Origin: Ruminococcus sp. UBA1394
GTDB lineage: Bacteria; Bacillota; Clostridia; Oscillospirales; Ruminococcaceae
Direction: 5' to 3'
DNA: 29,844 bases
Assembly (NCBI GenBank): GCA_002305725.1
Contig: DBQM01000008.1
Location: forward strand, 1-29,844
The notes under the pieces are model-generated. The model saw only the letters and a program-made list of their open reading frames with translations, did no database searches and had not been told where the DNA came from. The translations under genes and the position numbers were made by a program. Below are positions 21,332 through 29,844 of this stretch, in pieces. Numbering within the stretch: the first letter of the stretch is position 1; each line of letters starts with the position of its first letter.

Positions 21332-21360
21332 ATAATACATATTTTTACATTATTCGTCAA
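21332..21360 (-). promoter_or_regulatory. Promoter of the small hydrophobic protein gene
   Basis: TTGACG (21355-21360), 17 bases and TATTAT (21332-21337) on the minus strand. The predicted leader is about 37 bases. Confidence 0.65.
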
Positions 21361-21402
21361 TCCATTTTGCTTCATGTATTTTATTAATTTCCTCCGAAAT
21401 AC

Positions 21403-21431
21403 TGGACAAATTGTTAAAAATGCAGTATAAT
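21403..21431 (+). promoter_or_regulatory. Promoter of metG
   Basis: TGGACA (21403-21408), 17 bases and TATAAT (21426-21431). The leader is only about 25 bases, too short for a T-box or SAM riboswitch. Confidence 0.75.
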
Positions 21432-21462
21432 AAAGAGTATATGGAAATTAGGAGGAACAGTT

Positions 21463-23403
21463 ATGTCAAAAAAACCTTTTTACATCACAACCCCGATTTA
21501 CTATCCGTCGGGAAATCCGCATATCGGTCACTGCTACACAACAGTTGCCTGCGATTCAATCGCCCGCTACAGACGAATGCAGGGTTACGACGTAATGTTT
21601 CTTACGGGAACTGATGAACACGGTCTTAAAATAGAACAGAAAGCCGCAGAGGCTGGTATTACTCCGAAAGAGTACGTTGACAATATCGTCGAAACATTCA
21701 AAAAGCTCTGGAGCTACATGAATATCAGCTATGACAGATATATCAGAACAACTGATGATTACCACGTTGAAACAGTACAGAAAATCTTCAGGGCATTATA
21801 TGACAAAGGCTACATTTATAAGGGTGAATATTCCGGAAAGTACTGCACACCATGCGAAAGCTTCTGGACTGACTCCCAGCTTGTTGACGGAAAATGTCCT
21901 GACTGCGGACGTGAGGTAATCGAGGCAAAGGAGGAGGCTTACTTCTTTAAAATGTCACCTTTTGCCGACAGAATCGAAAAGCTTCTGACTGAAACCGATT
22001 ACTTACAGCCGAAAACAAGAGCAATCGAGCTTGTAAACAACTTCATCAAGCCTGGTCTTGAGGACCTCTGCGTTTCAAGAACAAGCTTTAAATGGGGTAT
22101 ACCTGTAACATTTGATACAAATCACGTTGTATATGTATGGATAGACGCCCTTTCAAACTATATCTCCGCTCTCGGCTATCAGAACGAAACATACAATGAT
22201 TTTGAAAAGTACTGGCCGGCTGATGTCCACATGGTTGCAAAGGACATCATGCGTTTCCACGCAATTATATGGCCTGCAATGCTTATGGCGCTTGACCTGC
22301 CTCTGCCAAAGCACCTTGCAGTACACGGCTGGATTACCTTTAACGGACAGAAAATGAGCAAGTCCATCGGCAACGTTGTTGACCCGTTTGTACTGGGCGA
22401 ACGCTACGGCGCTGATGCTATCCGCTACCACATCATGCGTGAAATGGCTTTGGGTGCAGACAGCTCTTTCTCAAACGAGATTATGATAAACCGCATAAAT
22501 TCCGATCTCGCAAACGGTCTTGGAAACCTTGTTTCAAGAACTGTTGCCATGGTTATAAAGTACTTTGACGGAACTATCCCGGCTGAAAAGCAGTCCGGCG
22601 AATTTGATGATGACCTTATTGCACAGGCGTCTGCGCTTCGTGGAAAGGTTGACGGTTTCATGGACAAGACTCAGCTGCAGAATGCCCTTGCTGAGATTTT
22701 CAAGGTAGTTTCAAGAGCAAACAAGTATATTGACGAAACTGCTCCGTGGGTACTTGCAAAGGACGAGGCAAACAAGCCAAGACTTGCGGCTGTTCTTTAC
22801 AATCTGCTTGATACTATCAGAATTATTTCATCACTGCTTTGCCCGTTTATGCCGACTACTATGCCAAAGGTGTGGGAGCAGATCGGTGCGGACGAAAACG
22901 CAGTTTCTTACGAAAATGCAGGAAAATTCGGTGTACTGCCGGAAAACGTAACCGTAAAGAAAGGCGAGGTACTCTTCCCGAGAATCGACACCGAAAAGGA
23001 AATCGACGAGCTTAATAAGCTTATCGAAGCACAGATGGCTGAAGCTGAAAAGGCACAGCAGAAAATCGAACTTGCACCGGAAATCACAATCGACGATTTC
23101 TTTAAGACTGAACTGCGTGCCGCAAAGGTAAAGGAATGCGAAAAGGTAAAGAAGTCCAGGAAGCTGCTTAAATTACAGCTTGACGACGGTATGGGCGGCA
23201 GACAGGTCGTTTCCGGAATCGCTGAACACTACAAGCCGGAAGACCTGATAGGCAAGACTGTTATCGTGGTAGCAAATCTTAAACCTGCAAAGCTCTGCGG
23301 TGAGGAGAGCATGGGTATGATTTGTGCCGCTGATATGCCGGACGGCGGAGTTAAGGTGGTATTCCTTGATGATGACGTTGCTCCGGGTACTAAGATAAGA
23401 TAA
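21463..23403 (+). CDS. metG: Methionyl-tRNA synthetase
   Basis: A 646-residue class I synthetase charging tRNA-Met, with AGGAGG upstream of the ATG. Signatures: HIGH at 20-23, a zinc knuckle C128-x2-C131 and C145-x2-C148, and KMSKS at 297-301. The anticodon-binding helical domain (about 350-500) is followed by a C-terminal EMAP/Trbp111-like tRNA-binding domain (about 545-646, beginning IDDFFKTELRAAKVKECEKV), which makes the dimer. The single-knuckle arrangement and the fused C-terminal domain match Firmicutes enzymes. It is monocistronic, with its own promoter and terminator. Confidence 0.98.
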   Translation: MSKKPFYITTPIYYPSGNPHIGHCYTTVACDSIARYRRMQGYDVMFLTGTDEHGLKIEQKAAEAGITPKEYVDNIVETFKKLWSYMNISYDRYIRTTDDYHVETVQKIFRALYDKGYIYKGEYSGKYCTPCESFWTDSQLVDGKCPDCGREVIEAKEEAYFFKMSPFADRIEKLLTETDYLQPKTRAIELVNNFIKPGLEDLCVSRTSFKWGIPVTFDTNHVVYVWIDALSNYISALGYQNETYNDFEKYWPADVHMVAKDIMRFHAIIWPAMLMALDLPLPKHLAVHGWITFNGQKMSKSIGNVVDPFVLGERYGADAIRYHIMREMALGADSSFSNEIMINRINSDLANGLGNLVSRTVAMVIKYFDGTIPAEKQSGEFDDDLIAQASALRGKVDGFMDKTQLQNALAEIFKVVSRANKYIDETAPWVLAKDEANKPRLAAVLYNLLDTIRIISSLLCPFMPTTMPKVWEQIGADENAVSYENAGKFGVLPENVTVKKGEVLFPRIDTEKEIDELNKLIEAQMAEAEKAQQKIELAPEITIDDFFKTELRAAKVKECEKVKKSRKLLKLQLDDGMGGRQVVSGIAEHYKPEDLIGKTVIVVANLKPAKLCGEESMGMICAADMPDGGVKVVFLDDDVAPGTKIR

Positions 23404-23413
23404 TTATACTTTG

Positions 23414-23452
23414 AAAATGAGGGATACATATTTGCGTCCCTCATTTTGTTTT
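23414..23452 (+). terminator. Terminator of metG
   Basis: Perfect arms AAAATGAGGGA (23414-23424) and TCCCTCATTTT (23437-23447), followed by more T's. Confidence 0.85.
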
Positions 23453-23473
23453 ACGAGAAACTGAAATAATAAC

Positions 23474-23530
23474 GGGCGACCAATGGTCGCCCCTGCAAAA
23501 ATGCTCATATTCTATGCTGACGCAGGGGCG
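23474..23530. repeat. Nested intergenic palindrome, probable dispersed repeat
   Basis: A perfect 8-bp palindrome GGGCGACC-aat-GGTCGCCC (23474-23492) is nested in a second inverted repeat, CGCCCCTGC (23488-23496) with GCAGGGGCG (23522-23530). The GC-rich block stands out from its AT-rich surroundings. Similar 'GGGCGACC...CCCCTGC' blocks are familiar as dispersed intergenic repeats in gut Firmicutes, but I cannot count copies here. Confidence 0.55.
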
Positions 23531-23625
23531 AGCATTTCTCTCCCGCACACCTGTAAATGAATTTTTTCTTCAATATAAATAAGTAATAAGGATTTTGTTT
23601 CCCTCATTTTTTAAACCAAATTTAA

Positions 23626-23654
23626 TAAACCCCCTTGATAAATAAGGGGGTTTA
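23626..23654. terminator. Hairpin downstream of the CmpB-like gene
   Basis: Perfect 11-bp arms TAAACCCCCTT (23626-23636) and AAGGGGGTTTA (23644-23654) with a seven-base loop lie 23 bases past the stop of the minus-strand gene at 23677. T-rich sequence follows on the minus strand, though not as an unbroken run. Confidence 0.6.
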
Positions 23655-23676
23655 ATGTTATAATAAGAGTGACCTG

Positions 23677-24060
23677 TTATTTCAGTCTGTTTTGTATTGC
23701 ATTGCAGACAAATGCGGCAGGTATACACAGAAAAAACCATAAAACAGTAAAGGGCAGACAGATCTGTCCCAGTATATTCAGCGGCATATCGGAATAGTTC
23801 CAGACATTCCAGCCGAAAATTATATTTACTGTTACGCCGACTGTAAATTCAACAGCGGTTATAATCAGAGAGCCTAAAATGCATTTCTGCCACAGCGGAA
23901 CTTTTTTGAGATGTGTGAACATTTCGTAGAGAATTGTCAGTATCAGTCCGCCTGTGAGAGTCATAGTCCAGTGGGTAAAGCCCCGTGAGGATATCTCAAG
24001 CAGACTGTATACAAAGCAGCCGGTCAGAAATACAAATGCTCTTGTTCCGATTGATTCCAA
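23677..24060 (-). CDS. CmpB-like putative membrane protein
   Basis: A 127-residue membrane protein with about four hydrophobic segments. It starts with TTG at 24060, supported by AGGAGG (24070-24075). The pattern GFTHWTMTLTGG, then VEFTVGVTVN, then WNVWNYSDMPLNILGQICLPFTVLWF matches the small family labelled 'putative ABC-transporter type IV' (CmpB-like). No ATPase gene is nearby and the transport role of this family is not shown. The gene faces away from malQ, sharing the 142-base gap, which also holds a small hairpin (24081-24102). Confidence 0.7.
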   Translation of the reverse strand: MESIGTRAFVFLTGCFVYSLLEISSRGFTHWTMTLTGGLILTILYEMFTHLKKVPLWQKCILGSLIITAVEFTVGVTVNIIFGWNVWNYSDMPLNILGQICLPFTVLWFFLCIPAAFVCNAIQNRLK

Positions 24061-24202
24061 GATAACGCCTCCTAATCATGCGGACGCCGGGAAGACGGTC
24101 CGTTACAGGTTTATTATGATTTTTTCTGCGTTTATTATACATCATGAATATTTATGGCAGCGCCGCTTAAAATCTGGCATTGCGGCAGAATGGAGTTTGT
24201 TT

Positions 24203-25678
24203 ATGAGAAAAAGCGGAATTTTAATGCATATTTCCAGCCTTCCGTCTGAATACGGTATCGGAAAAATGGGAAAAGCAGCTTATGATTTTGTCGATTTTCT
24301 TGCTGAATCCGGAGTTAAATGCTGGCAGATACTCCCGCTTTCCCCTACAAGCTACGGGGATTCGCCTTATCAGTCGTTTTCAGTTTATGCCGGAAACCCT
24401 TATTTTATCGACTTTGAAACTCTCAAACAGGAGGGACTTCTTAAAAAATCCGATTACCAGAACATTAAATGGCAGGACAACCCTAATCATGTGAATTACA
24501 GCCGTATCTATGCAAACTGCTTTAAGGTACTCAAACAGGCTTACAAGGTTTACAGGCGTGACATATCTAAAAAGTACAGCAATTTTGTTGAGAAAAACAA
24601 GTCATGGCTTGACGATTACGCACTTTTCATGGCGCTGAAATTCAAAAATGACGGCAAGCCGTGGTATGAATGGGATAAAAAGCTTGCAATGCGTGAACCT
24701 GAGGCTCTGAAAAAGGCGGCTGACGAACTTAAAAAGGAAACTGAATTTTTCAAGTTTATACAGTATAAATTTTTCAGGCAGTGGTTCAATCTGAAAAAAT
24801 ACGCCAACGACAAGGGAATCGAAATCATAGGCGATATGCCTATCTACGTTTCCTATGACAGCGTTGAGGCGTGGGCATCGCCGGAACTTTTCCTCTTTGA
24901 CAAGGACGGAAAGCCGATTGACGTTGCCGGCTGTCCTCCGGACGATTTCGCTCCGACCGGACAGCTCTGGGGCAACCCTCTCTACGACTGGGAGTACCAC
25001 AAAAAGACCGGTTATAAATGGTGGACTGAAAGGCTGAAATTCTCCTCAAAACTGTATGATATCGTAAGAATCGACCATTTCAGAGGTTTTGAAAGCTACT
25101 ATGCTATTCCATACGGCAGCGAAACCGCTGAAAACGGCGAGTGGAGGAAAGGTCCGGGTGCAGAGCTTTTCAAGGCAGTACAGAAAGAGCTTGGTGCGCT
25201 TAATATCATTGCCGAGGACTTAGGATTTATTACTGAGGACGTTCATGAGATGCTCAGAGAAGTGGGATATCCGGGCATGAAAGTGCTGCAGTTTGCGTTC
25301 GGAGAGGGTGGCAAGAGCGAACACCTCCCGCATAACTTTGGAAGCTCCAACTGCATTGCCTACACCGGAACCCATGACAACGAAACTCTCAGAGGCTGGG
25401 TGAATTCAGCCTCTGCTGATACTTTAAAGTATGCTATGGCATATTTCAACATCAAAAAGAAAAAGGACATTCCAAAAGGAATGATAAGAGCGGCATGGGG
25501 CAGCGTTGCGGAAATTGCAGTTGCTCAGATGCAGGATTTTCTTGAAAGCGACCCGTCATGCAGAATGAATACGCCGTCTACTACCGGCAGCAACTGGCAG
25601 TTTCGCACAAAGGAAACCGACTTTACTGAAAAGCTTTCAAAGAAAATCTTAAAGCTTAATAAAATGTATAACCGATAA
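24203..25678 (+). CDS. malQ: 4-alpha-glucanotransferase (amylomaltase)
   Basis: A 491-residue GH77 enzyme that rearranges alpha-1,4-glucan chains. The start at 24203 (TGGAG upstream) gives the canonical N-terminus RKSGILMHISSLPSEYGIG; the longer in-frame ORF is not needed. Active-site residues are visible: nucleophile D291 in RIDHFRG, acid/base E338 in EDLG, and D392 in THDNE, plus the LSPTSYGDSPYQ substrate loop (about 46-57). Length matches bacterial amylomaltases (about 490-500). It lies 14 bases upstream of glgP, so the two form an operon that converts maltodextrins or glycogen into glucose and glucose-1-phosphate. Confidence 0.97.
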   Translation: MRKSGILMHISSLPSEYGIGKMGKAAYDFVDFLAESGVKCWQILPLSPTSYGDSPYQSFSVYAGNPYFIDFETLKQEGLLKKSDYQNIKWQDNPNHVNYSRIYANCFKVLKQAYKVYRRDISKKYSNFVEKNKSWLDDYALFMALKFKNDGKPWYEWDKKLAMREPEALKKAADELKKETEFFKFIQYKFFRQWFNLKKYANDKGIEIIGDMPIYVSYDSVEAWASPELFLFDKDGKPIDVAGCPPDDFAPTGQLWGNPLYDWEYHKKTGYKWWTERLKFSSKLYDIVRIDHFRGFESYYAIPYGSETAENGEWRKGPGAELFKAVQKELGALNIIAEDLGFITEDVHEMLREVGYPGMKVLQFAFGEGGKSEHLPHNFGSSNCIAYTGTHDNETLRGWVNSASADTLKYAMAYFNIKKKKDIPKGMIRAAWGSVAEIAVAQMQDFLESDPSCRMNTPSTTGSNWQFRTKETDFTEKLSKKILKLNKMYNR

Positions 25679-25692
25679 AAAGGAGAGAAATT

Positions 25693-28029
25693 ATGGAACA
25701 GTTTAAGGAAACCCTGAGAGCAGCCTTAAAGGACTGCAAAACTCCTCAGGACATTCACAATGCGATAGGAAATTCAGTTCTGGAGTATACATCTGAAAAC
25801 TGGAAAAAGTCAAAATTCGCTCATCAGCACAGCAGACGTGCCTGCTATTTTTCCATGGAATTTCTTGTTGGACGTGCTGTTTACAACAATCTGCTCTGTT
25901 TAGGTCTTTACGATGATGCAGAGGCAGTTTTAAACGAAATGGGTACAAGCCTTTCAGCGCTTGAAGAAATTGAGGACGCCGCTCTGGGTAACGGCGGTCT
26001 TGGCAGACTTGCAGCCTGCTTTCTCGACAGCGCTGCGTCAATGAATCTTCCTCTTGACGGCTACGGCATAAGATACAAGTACGGTCTTTTCAAACAGGGC
26101 ATTGAAAACGGTTTTCAGACTGAAACTGCTGATAACTGGACACATTTCGGCGACCCATGGTCTGTAAGACAGGACAAGGAGGCTGTTGAAGTCAGGTTCA
26201 ACGGTCAGACTGTAAAGGCTGTGCCTTATGATATGCCGATTTACGGCTGTAAGACAAACCATGTCAGCACACTTCGTCTGTGGCAGGCTGAGGCGGTAAA
26301 CGAGTTTGATTTCAGACTTTTCAACGAGCAGAAATACCTTGAGGCAAGCGCTGAAAAAACTGCGGCTGAGGACATTTCAAGAGTTCTTTACCCGAACGAC
26401 GATACAAGAGAGGGCAAAAAGCTGAGATTAAAGCAGCAGTATTTCTTCTGCAGCGCATCACTGCAGGATATCACCCAAAAGCACATGGAGCGTTTTGGCA
26501 CTCTTGAAAATCTGGCTGACAGCATTACCATTCAGCTGAATGACACACACCCGGTTATTTCCATTCCGGAGCTTATCAGAATACTGACAGCACAGGGTAT
26601 GTCCTTTGAAAAGGCGTTTGCAATCACAAAGAACGTATTCAACTACACAAACCACACAGTAATGCCGGAGGCGCTTGAAAAGTGGGAATGTTCACTTGTT
26701 GAGGAACTTCTGCCGGAAATTTACTCAATTATTCTCCAGATTCACGAACAGCTTATCTCGGAAATGTATTCAAAGGGACTTGAAAAAGCAAAGTTTGAGA
26801 AGATAATGATTATCAGAAACGGTCTTGTAAATATGGCTGATATGGCTGTTTACTGCTCATCATATGTAAACGGTGTTGCTGAGATTCACACTCAGATTCT
26901 TAAAGATACAGTTCTTGCGGACTGGTACAGCCTCTATCCGGAGCGTTTCCAGAACAAGACAAACGGTATCACACAGCGCCGCTGGCTTGCACTCTGCAAC
27001 AAGGAACTTGCCGCAATGATAACCGACCTTACAGGCGGAGAGGAATGGATGACTGACCTCAGCAAACTGAAATCACTGGAGCAGTATGCGGACAATGACG
27101 AGATAATCAACCGTTTCCTGAACATCAAAAAGGAAAACAAAAAGGCTCTTGCTGAATACATCAAGAAGGCAGAGGGCATTGAGATAAACCCGAATACGAT
27201 TTTCGACATTCAGATAAAAAGACTTCACGAATACAAGCGTCAGCTGCTGAACGCTTTCTCAATACTCTATATTTATTTCGGAATCAAGTCCGGAGAAATC
27301 ATCAACATGAACCCAGTAACATTTATTTTCGGTGCAAAATCTGCTCCGGGTTACCGCAGGGCAAAGGGTATTATAAAGTATATCAACGAGATTGCAAAGC
27401 TTGTTGAAAACGATGAAGAAGTAAGCAGATACCTCAAGGTGGTATTTGTTTCAAACTACAATGTGTCCTACGCTGAAAAGCTTATTCCGGCGGCTGACAT
27501 TTCTGAGCAGATATCAACAGCCGGCACAGAGGCGTCCGGTACAGGCAACATGAAGCTTATGCTCAACGGCGCAGTTACTCTCGGCACATACGACGGTGCA
27601 AACATTGAAATCGTGGAAGAGGCAGGAGAGGATAATAACTACATTTTCGGTGCAAGAGTTGAGGAACTCAAAGAGATAATGCCGGAATACAACAGCAGAA
27701 AGCTGCTTTCGGAAAATGAAAAAATCAGACGTGTTGTTTCAACCCTTATCGACGGTACTGTTTCCGACGGCGGTACAGGCGTTTTCAGAGAGCTTTACTA
27801 TTCGCTGACAGACGGTGCGTCATGGCATTCACCGGATAATTACTATCTGCTGGGCGACCTTGAAAGCTACATTGAAGTAAAGCTGAAGTGTATCGGCGAT
27901 TTCGGCAGCAAAAAGGTTATCGGCAAGAAGATGTGGCTGAATATGTGCAATGCAGGCAAGTTCAGCTCTGACAGAACAATCAGAGACTATGCGGAAAATA
28001 TCTGGCATATCGGAACTGTTGAGGTTTAA
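25693..28029 (+). CDS. glgP: Glycogen/maltodextrin phosphorylase
   Basis: A 778-residue GT35 phosphorylase, slightly shorter than E. coli MalP or GlgP (about 800-815), that releases glucose-1-phosphate from alpha-glucans. N-terminal signature YFSMEFLVGRAVYNNL (about 53-68) and GNGGLGRLAACFLDS (about 98-112); the pyridoxal-phosphate lysine is K621 in EASGTGNMK. GAKSAPGYRRAK (about 550-561) and NDTHPVI belong to the catalytic core. AAGGAG lies upstream of the ATG. It is translated just after malQ. Whether stored glycogen or imported maltodextrin is its main substrate cannot be told from sequence. Confidence 0.97.
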   Translation: MEQFKETLRAALKDCKTPQDIHNAIGNSVLEYTSENWKKSKFAHQHSRRACYFSMEFLVGRAVYNNLLCLGLYDDAEAVLNEMGTSLSALEEIEDAALGNGGLGRLAACFLDSAASMNLPLDGYGIRYKYGLFKQGIENGFQTETADNWTHFGDPWSVRQDKEAVEVRFNGQTVKAVPYDMPIYGCKTNHVSTLRLWQAEAVNEFDFRLFNEQKYLEASAEKTAAEDISRVLYPNDDTREGKKLRLKQQYFFCSASLQDITQKHMERFGTLENLADSITIQLNDTHPVISIPELIRILTAQGMSFEKAFAITKNVFNYTNHTVMPEALEKWECSLVEELLPEIYSIILQIHEQLISEMYSKGLEKAKFEKIMIIRNGLVNMADMAVYCSSYVNGVAEIHTQILKDTVLADWYSLYPERFQNKTNGITQRRWLALCNKELAAMITDLTGGEEWMTDLSKLKSLEQYADNDEIINRFLNIKKENKKALAEYIKKAEGIEINPNTIFDIQIKRLHEYKRQLLNAFSILYIYFGIKSGEIINMNPVTFIFGAKSAPGYRRAKGIIKYINEIAKLVENDEEVSRYLKVVFVSNYNVSYAEKLIPAADISEQISTAGTEASGTGNMKLMLNGAVTLGTYDGANIEIVEEAGEDNNYIFGARVEELKEIMPEYNSRKLLSENEKIRRVVSTLIDGTVSDGGTGVFRELYYSLTDGASWHSPDNYYLLGDLESYIEVKLKCIGDFGSKKVIGKKMWLNMCNAGKFSSDRTIRDYAENIWHIGTVEV

Positions 28030-28048
28030 TATATAATATGGCAAAAAT

Positions 28049-28080
28049 TGCGCCAGTCTGAAAATGACCGGCGCATTATT
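28049..28080 (+). terminator. Weak terminator behind glgP
   Basis: TGCGCC (28049-28054) pairs with GGCGCA (28070-28075), extended by GTC/GAC after one mismatch. TTATTATAT follows rather than a solid T-run. Confidence 0.5.
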
Positions 28081-28084
28081 ATAT

Positions 28085-28117
28085 AAAAAAATACGTGTGA
28101 CCATTGGCCACACGTAT
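28085..28117 (-). terminator. Terminator of the putP-like gene
   Basis: Arms 28091-28102 and 28106-28117 pair over 12 positions with one G-U on the minus strand (ATACGTGTG core), followed by a run of six T's (complement of 28085-28090). It lies 12 bases past the stop. Confidence 0.8.
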
Positions 28118-28129
28118 ATTTATGATAGT

Positions 28130-29665
28130 TTATTTCATAGCCTTAACTGCCTCAAACTCATTTGTGATTTCCTTTTCAGGTGCCTTTGTAACAAGAGAAA
28201 CAACCACGATAAACAGGCAGGCAACGATAAATGCAGGGAGAAGCTCGTAGATATCCCAGCCTCCGCCAAGAGGTCTTACGAGGTACTTCCACACGAAAAC
28301 GGTGATTCCTCCGGAAATCAGACCGGCAATTGCACCATATTTATTGGAGCGTTTCCAGAATAATGCCGCAAGGACAATAGGTCCGAATGTTGCACCGAAT
28401 CCTGCCCATGCAAAGGAAACTATCTGGAATACAGAACTGTTTTTATCCCACGCAATAATAACTGAGGTAACGGCAATTACTACAAGTACAAGTCTTGCTG
28501 TAATCATGGACGCTTTCTGTGAAAGCTTTACCTTGAACACTCCGCCGATGATGTTTTCAGATACGCTTGATGATGCCGCAAGCAGCTGTGAGTCGGAAGT
28601 GGACATTGTACTTGCCAGGATTCCGGCAATGATAAGTCCGGCTATAAGCGCTGCTCCGATATTGGTTTTGCTGAGCAGACTTGAAAGCTGAATAACGATA
28701 GTTTCAGAGTCTGAACCTTCAAGCACGCCGATTTTTCCTGTGCTTGTAACAGCGTTTCCTACAATACCGATAAAGATAGCAACAGCAAGTGAAATTACAA
28801 CCCAGACTGATGCAATTCTTCTTGAAACCTTTACCTTGCTGCTGTCCTCAATAGCCATGAATCTGAGGAGGATATGAGGCATACCAAAGTAGCCAAGTCC
28901 CCATGCGAGAGTTGAAACAATTTTGATGAATCCGTAGTCGGAAGTACCGCCTGTAACAGCGTCATGCAGCTTGTCAAATGAAAGATAACCTGCAAGTGAC
29001 TGAGCATTGTCAGCAACAGCGGCAAATCCGCCTGCTGAGTAAACACCGAAACCTACAATAATCAGAAGCGCAATGGTCATTACGATACTCTGGATAAGGT
29101 CGGTAGTACTTGCCGCAAGAAATCCGCCGATACTTGTATAGCAGATGATAATTACTGCGCTGACTATCATTGCAGCGTGATAATTGATACCGAAAAGTGC
29201 TGAGAAAAGCTTTCCGCAGGCAGCAAATCCTGAAGCTGTGTACGGAATAAAGAAAATCAGAATAATTACCGCGGCAATTCCCATTAAGATATTCTTTGAA
29301 TCTCTGTAACGGTTGGAAAAGAAATCCGGGATAGTAATTGAGTTGTTGCAGGTGTGGGAATAGTTTCTGAGTCTTTTGGCAACAATGAGCCAGTTTATGT
29401 ATGTACCCACCGCAAGACCTATAGCAGTCCAGCTTGCGTCTGCAATACCGCTTAAATAAGCAACGCCCGGAAGTCCCATAAGCAGCCAGCTGCTCATGTC
29501 TGACGCCTCAGCGCTCATAGCTGTGACGATATGGCCTAATTTTCTTCCGCCAAGATAAAAGTCCTTGACGTCCTTTGTTCTTTTGGAACTCCATATACCA
29601 ACTGTTACCATAACAGCAAGATAACATATTATGGTGACAAGCATGGCAATATCATTTTTTGTCAT
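28130..29665 (-). CDS. putP: Sodium/solute symporter, PutP (proline) type
   Basis: A 511-residue membrane protein of the SSS family with about 13 hydrophobic segments. The N-terminal DFYLGGRKLGHIVTAMSAEASDMSSWLLMGLPG (about 35-67) is characteristic of PutP sodium/proline symporters, including the sodium-site serines and D in the unwound first helix. The core continues with SLLSKTNIGAALIAGLIIAGILASTMSTSDSQLLAASSS (about 330-370). Length matches PutP (about 500). AAAGGAG precedes the ATG. No proline-catabolism gene is adjacent, so proline import is likely but not proven; osmoprotection is a possible role. It has its own promoter and terminator. Confidence 0.9.
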   Translation of the reverse strand: MTKNDIAMLVTIICYLAVMVTVGIWSSKRTKDVKDFYLGGRKLGHIVTAMSAEASDMSSWLLMGLPGVAYLSGIADASWTAIGLAVGTYINWLIVAKRLRNYSHTCNNSITIPDFFSNRYRDSKNILMGIAAVIILIFFIPYTASGFAACGKLFSALFGINYHAAMIVSAVIIICYTSIGGFLAASTTDLIQSIVMTIALLIIVGFGVYSAGGFAAVADNAQSLAGYLSFDKLHDAVTGGTSDYGFIKIVSTLAWGLGYFGMPHILLRFMAIEDSSKVKVSRRIASVWVVISLAVAIFIGIVGNAVTSTGKIGVLEGSDSETIVIQLSSLLSKTNIGAALIAGLIIAGILASTMSTSDSQLLAASSSVSENIIGGVFKVKLSQKASMITARLVLVVIAVTSVIIAWDKNSSVFQIVSFAWAGFGATFGPIVLAALFWKRSNKYGAIAGLISGGITVFVWKYLVRPLGGGWDIYELLPAFIVACLFIVVVSLVTKAPEKEITNEFEAVKAMK

Positions 29666-29694
29666 TTCATACTCCTTTAACTTATTATTTTTAA

Positions 29695-29742
29695 CCGGCA
29701 GTTTTGGTATCCTGCGGTTTTAAACACAGAAAATTCTGCCGG
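29695..29742 (-). promoter_or_regulatory. Hairpin in the putP leader
   Basis: CCGGCAG (29695-29701) and CTGCCGG (29736-29742) are perfect inverted arms; an adjacent TTTT/AAAA block extends the stem past a small bulge. The hairpin fills most of the roughly 90-base leader. It lies 30 bases before the start codon and may affect mRNA stability or translation. Confidence 0.4.
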
Positions 29743-29763
29743 AAGCGACACAATAGTCAATTA

Positions 29764-29792
29764 ATTATACCATATTACATTGAAAAAAACAA
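29764..29792 (-). promoter_or_regulatory. Candidate promoter of the putP-like gene
   Basis: TATAAT (29764-29769) has a weak -35, TTGTTT (29787-29792), at 17 bases on the minus strand. The last 50 bases of the window hold no gene I can support. Confidence 0.55.
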
Positions 29793-29844
29793 GATAAATT
29801 AACAGATTCGTAAAAAATAAATTTGTTGGTTTGTCAATGATGCG

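Noticed and set aside
21432..21462. T-box or SAM riboswitch upstream of metG
   Set aside because: The leader is only about 25 bases, too short for either.

Overview
The window looks like a chromosomal segment of a low-GC Gram-positive gut anaerobe, most likely a Ruminococcus-type member of the Oscillospiraceae. The signs are strong AGGAGG ribosome sites, consensus TTGACA/TATAAT promoters with 17-bp spacers, TTG and GTG starts, KtrAB-type potassium uptake, an adjacent malQ-glgP pair, and a Firmicutes-style mobilizable element. The genus is an inference from style and gene content, not from a marker gene.

Layout. (1) 1 to about 5180: the right part of an integrative mobilizable element, visibly AT-richer than the rest. 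It carries the first codons of an unknown gene on the left edge, a GNAT acetyltransferase behind a leader-peptide/SD-hairpin arrangement, two small HTH proteins, a hairpin-rich candidate oriT, mobC, a MOBP-type relaxase and a tyrosine integrase. No transfer ATPase or type IV secretion genes are visible, so it would depend on a helper. (2) 5132-5411: a complete minus-strand tRNA operon (perfect promoter, tRNA-Met, tRNA-Glu, terminator); the integrase lies just beyond its 3' end. (3) 5550-12469: a compact, uninterrupted phage-derived operon: small and large terminase, portal, HK97-type capsid protein, prohead protease, three small connector/tail-like proteins and a baseplate-hub-like protein. 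It has no tape measure, tube, sheath, lysis, replication or integrase genes. (4) 12466-20490: chromosomal genes: a CPBP membrane protease, a Nudix hydrolase, a 180-bp palindromic MITE-like repeat, a minus-strand run (trkH/ktrB, ktrA, an unknown cysteine-containing protein), tsaD, purA and an XRE regulator. (5) 20521-29844: a zinc-ribbon/TM2 membrane protein divergent from the XRE gene and sharing its operator; a 49-aa hydrophobic small protein with its SD in a hairpin; metG; intergenic palindromes; a CmpB-like membrane protein; malQ-glgP for glycogen/maltodextrin use; and a putP-type sodium symporter.

The strongest candidates for something undescribed are the tail-less packaging/capsid operon, which could be a domesticated capsid system, a relative of capsid-forming satellites, or a well-preserved prophage remnant; the type I toxin-like small gene at 21139-21288; the translational attenuator of the GNAT gene; and the 180-bp hairpin repeat whose TTAA end supplies a neighbouring stop codon. 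All assignments are from reading motifs; no database search was possible.
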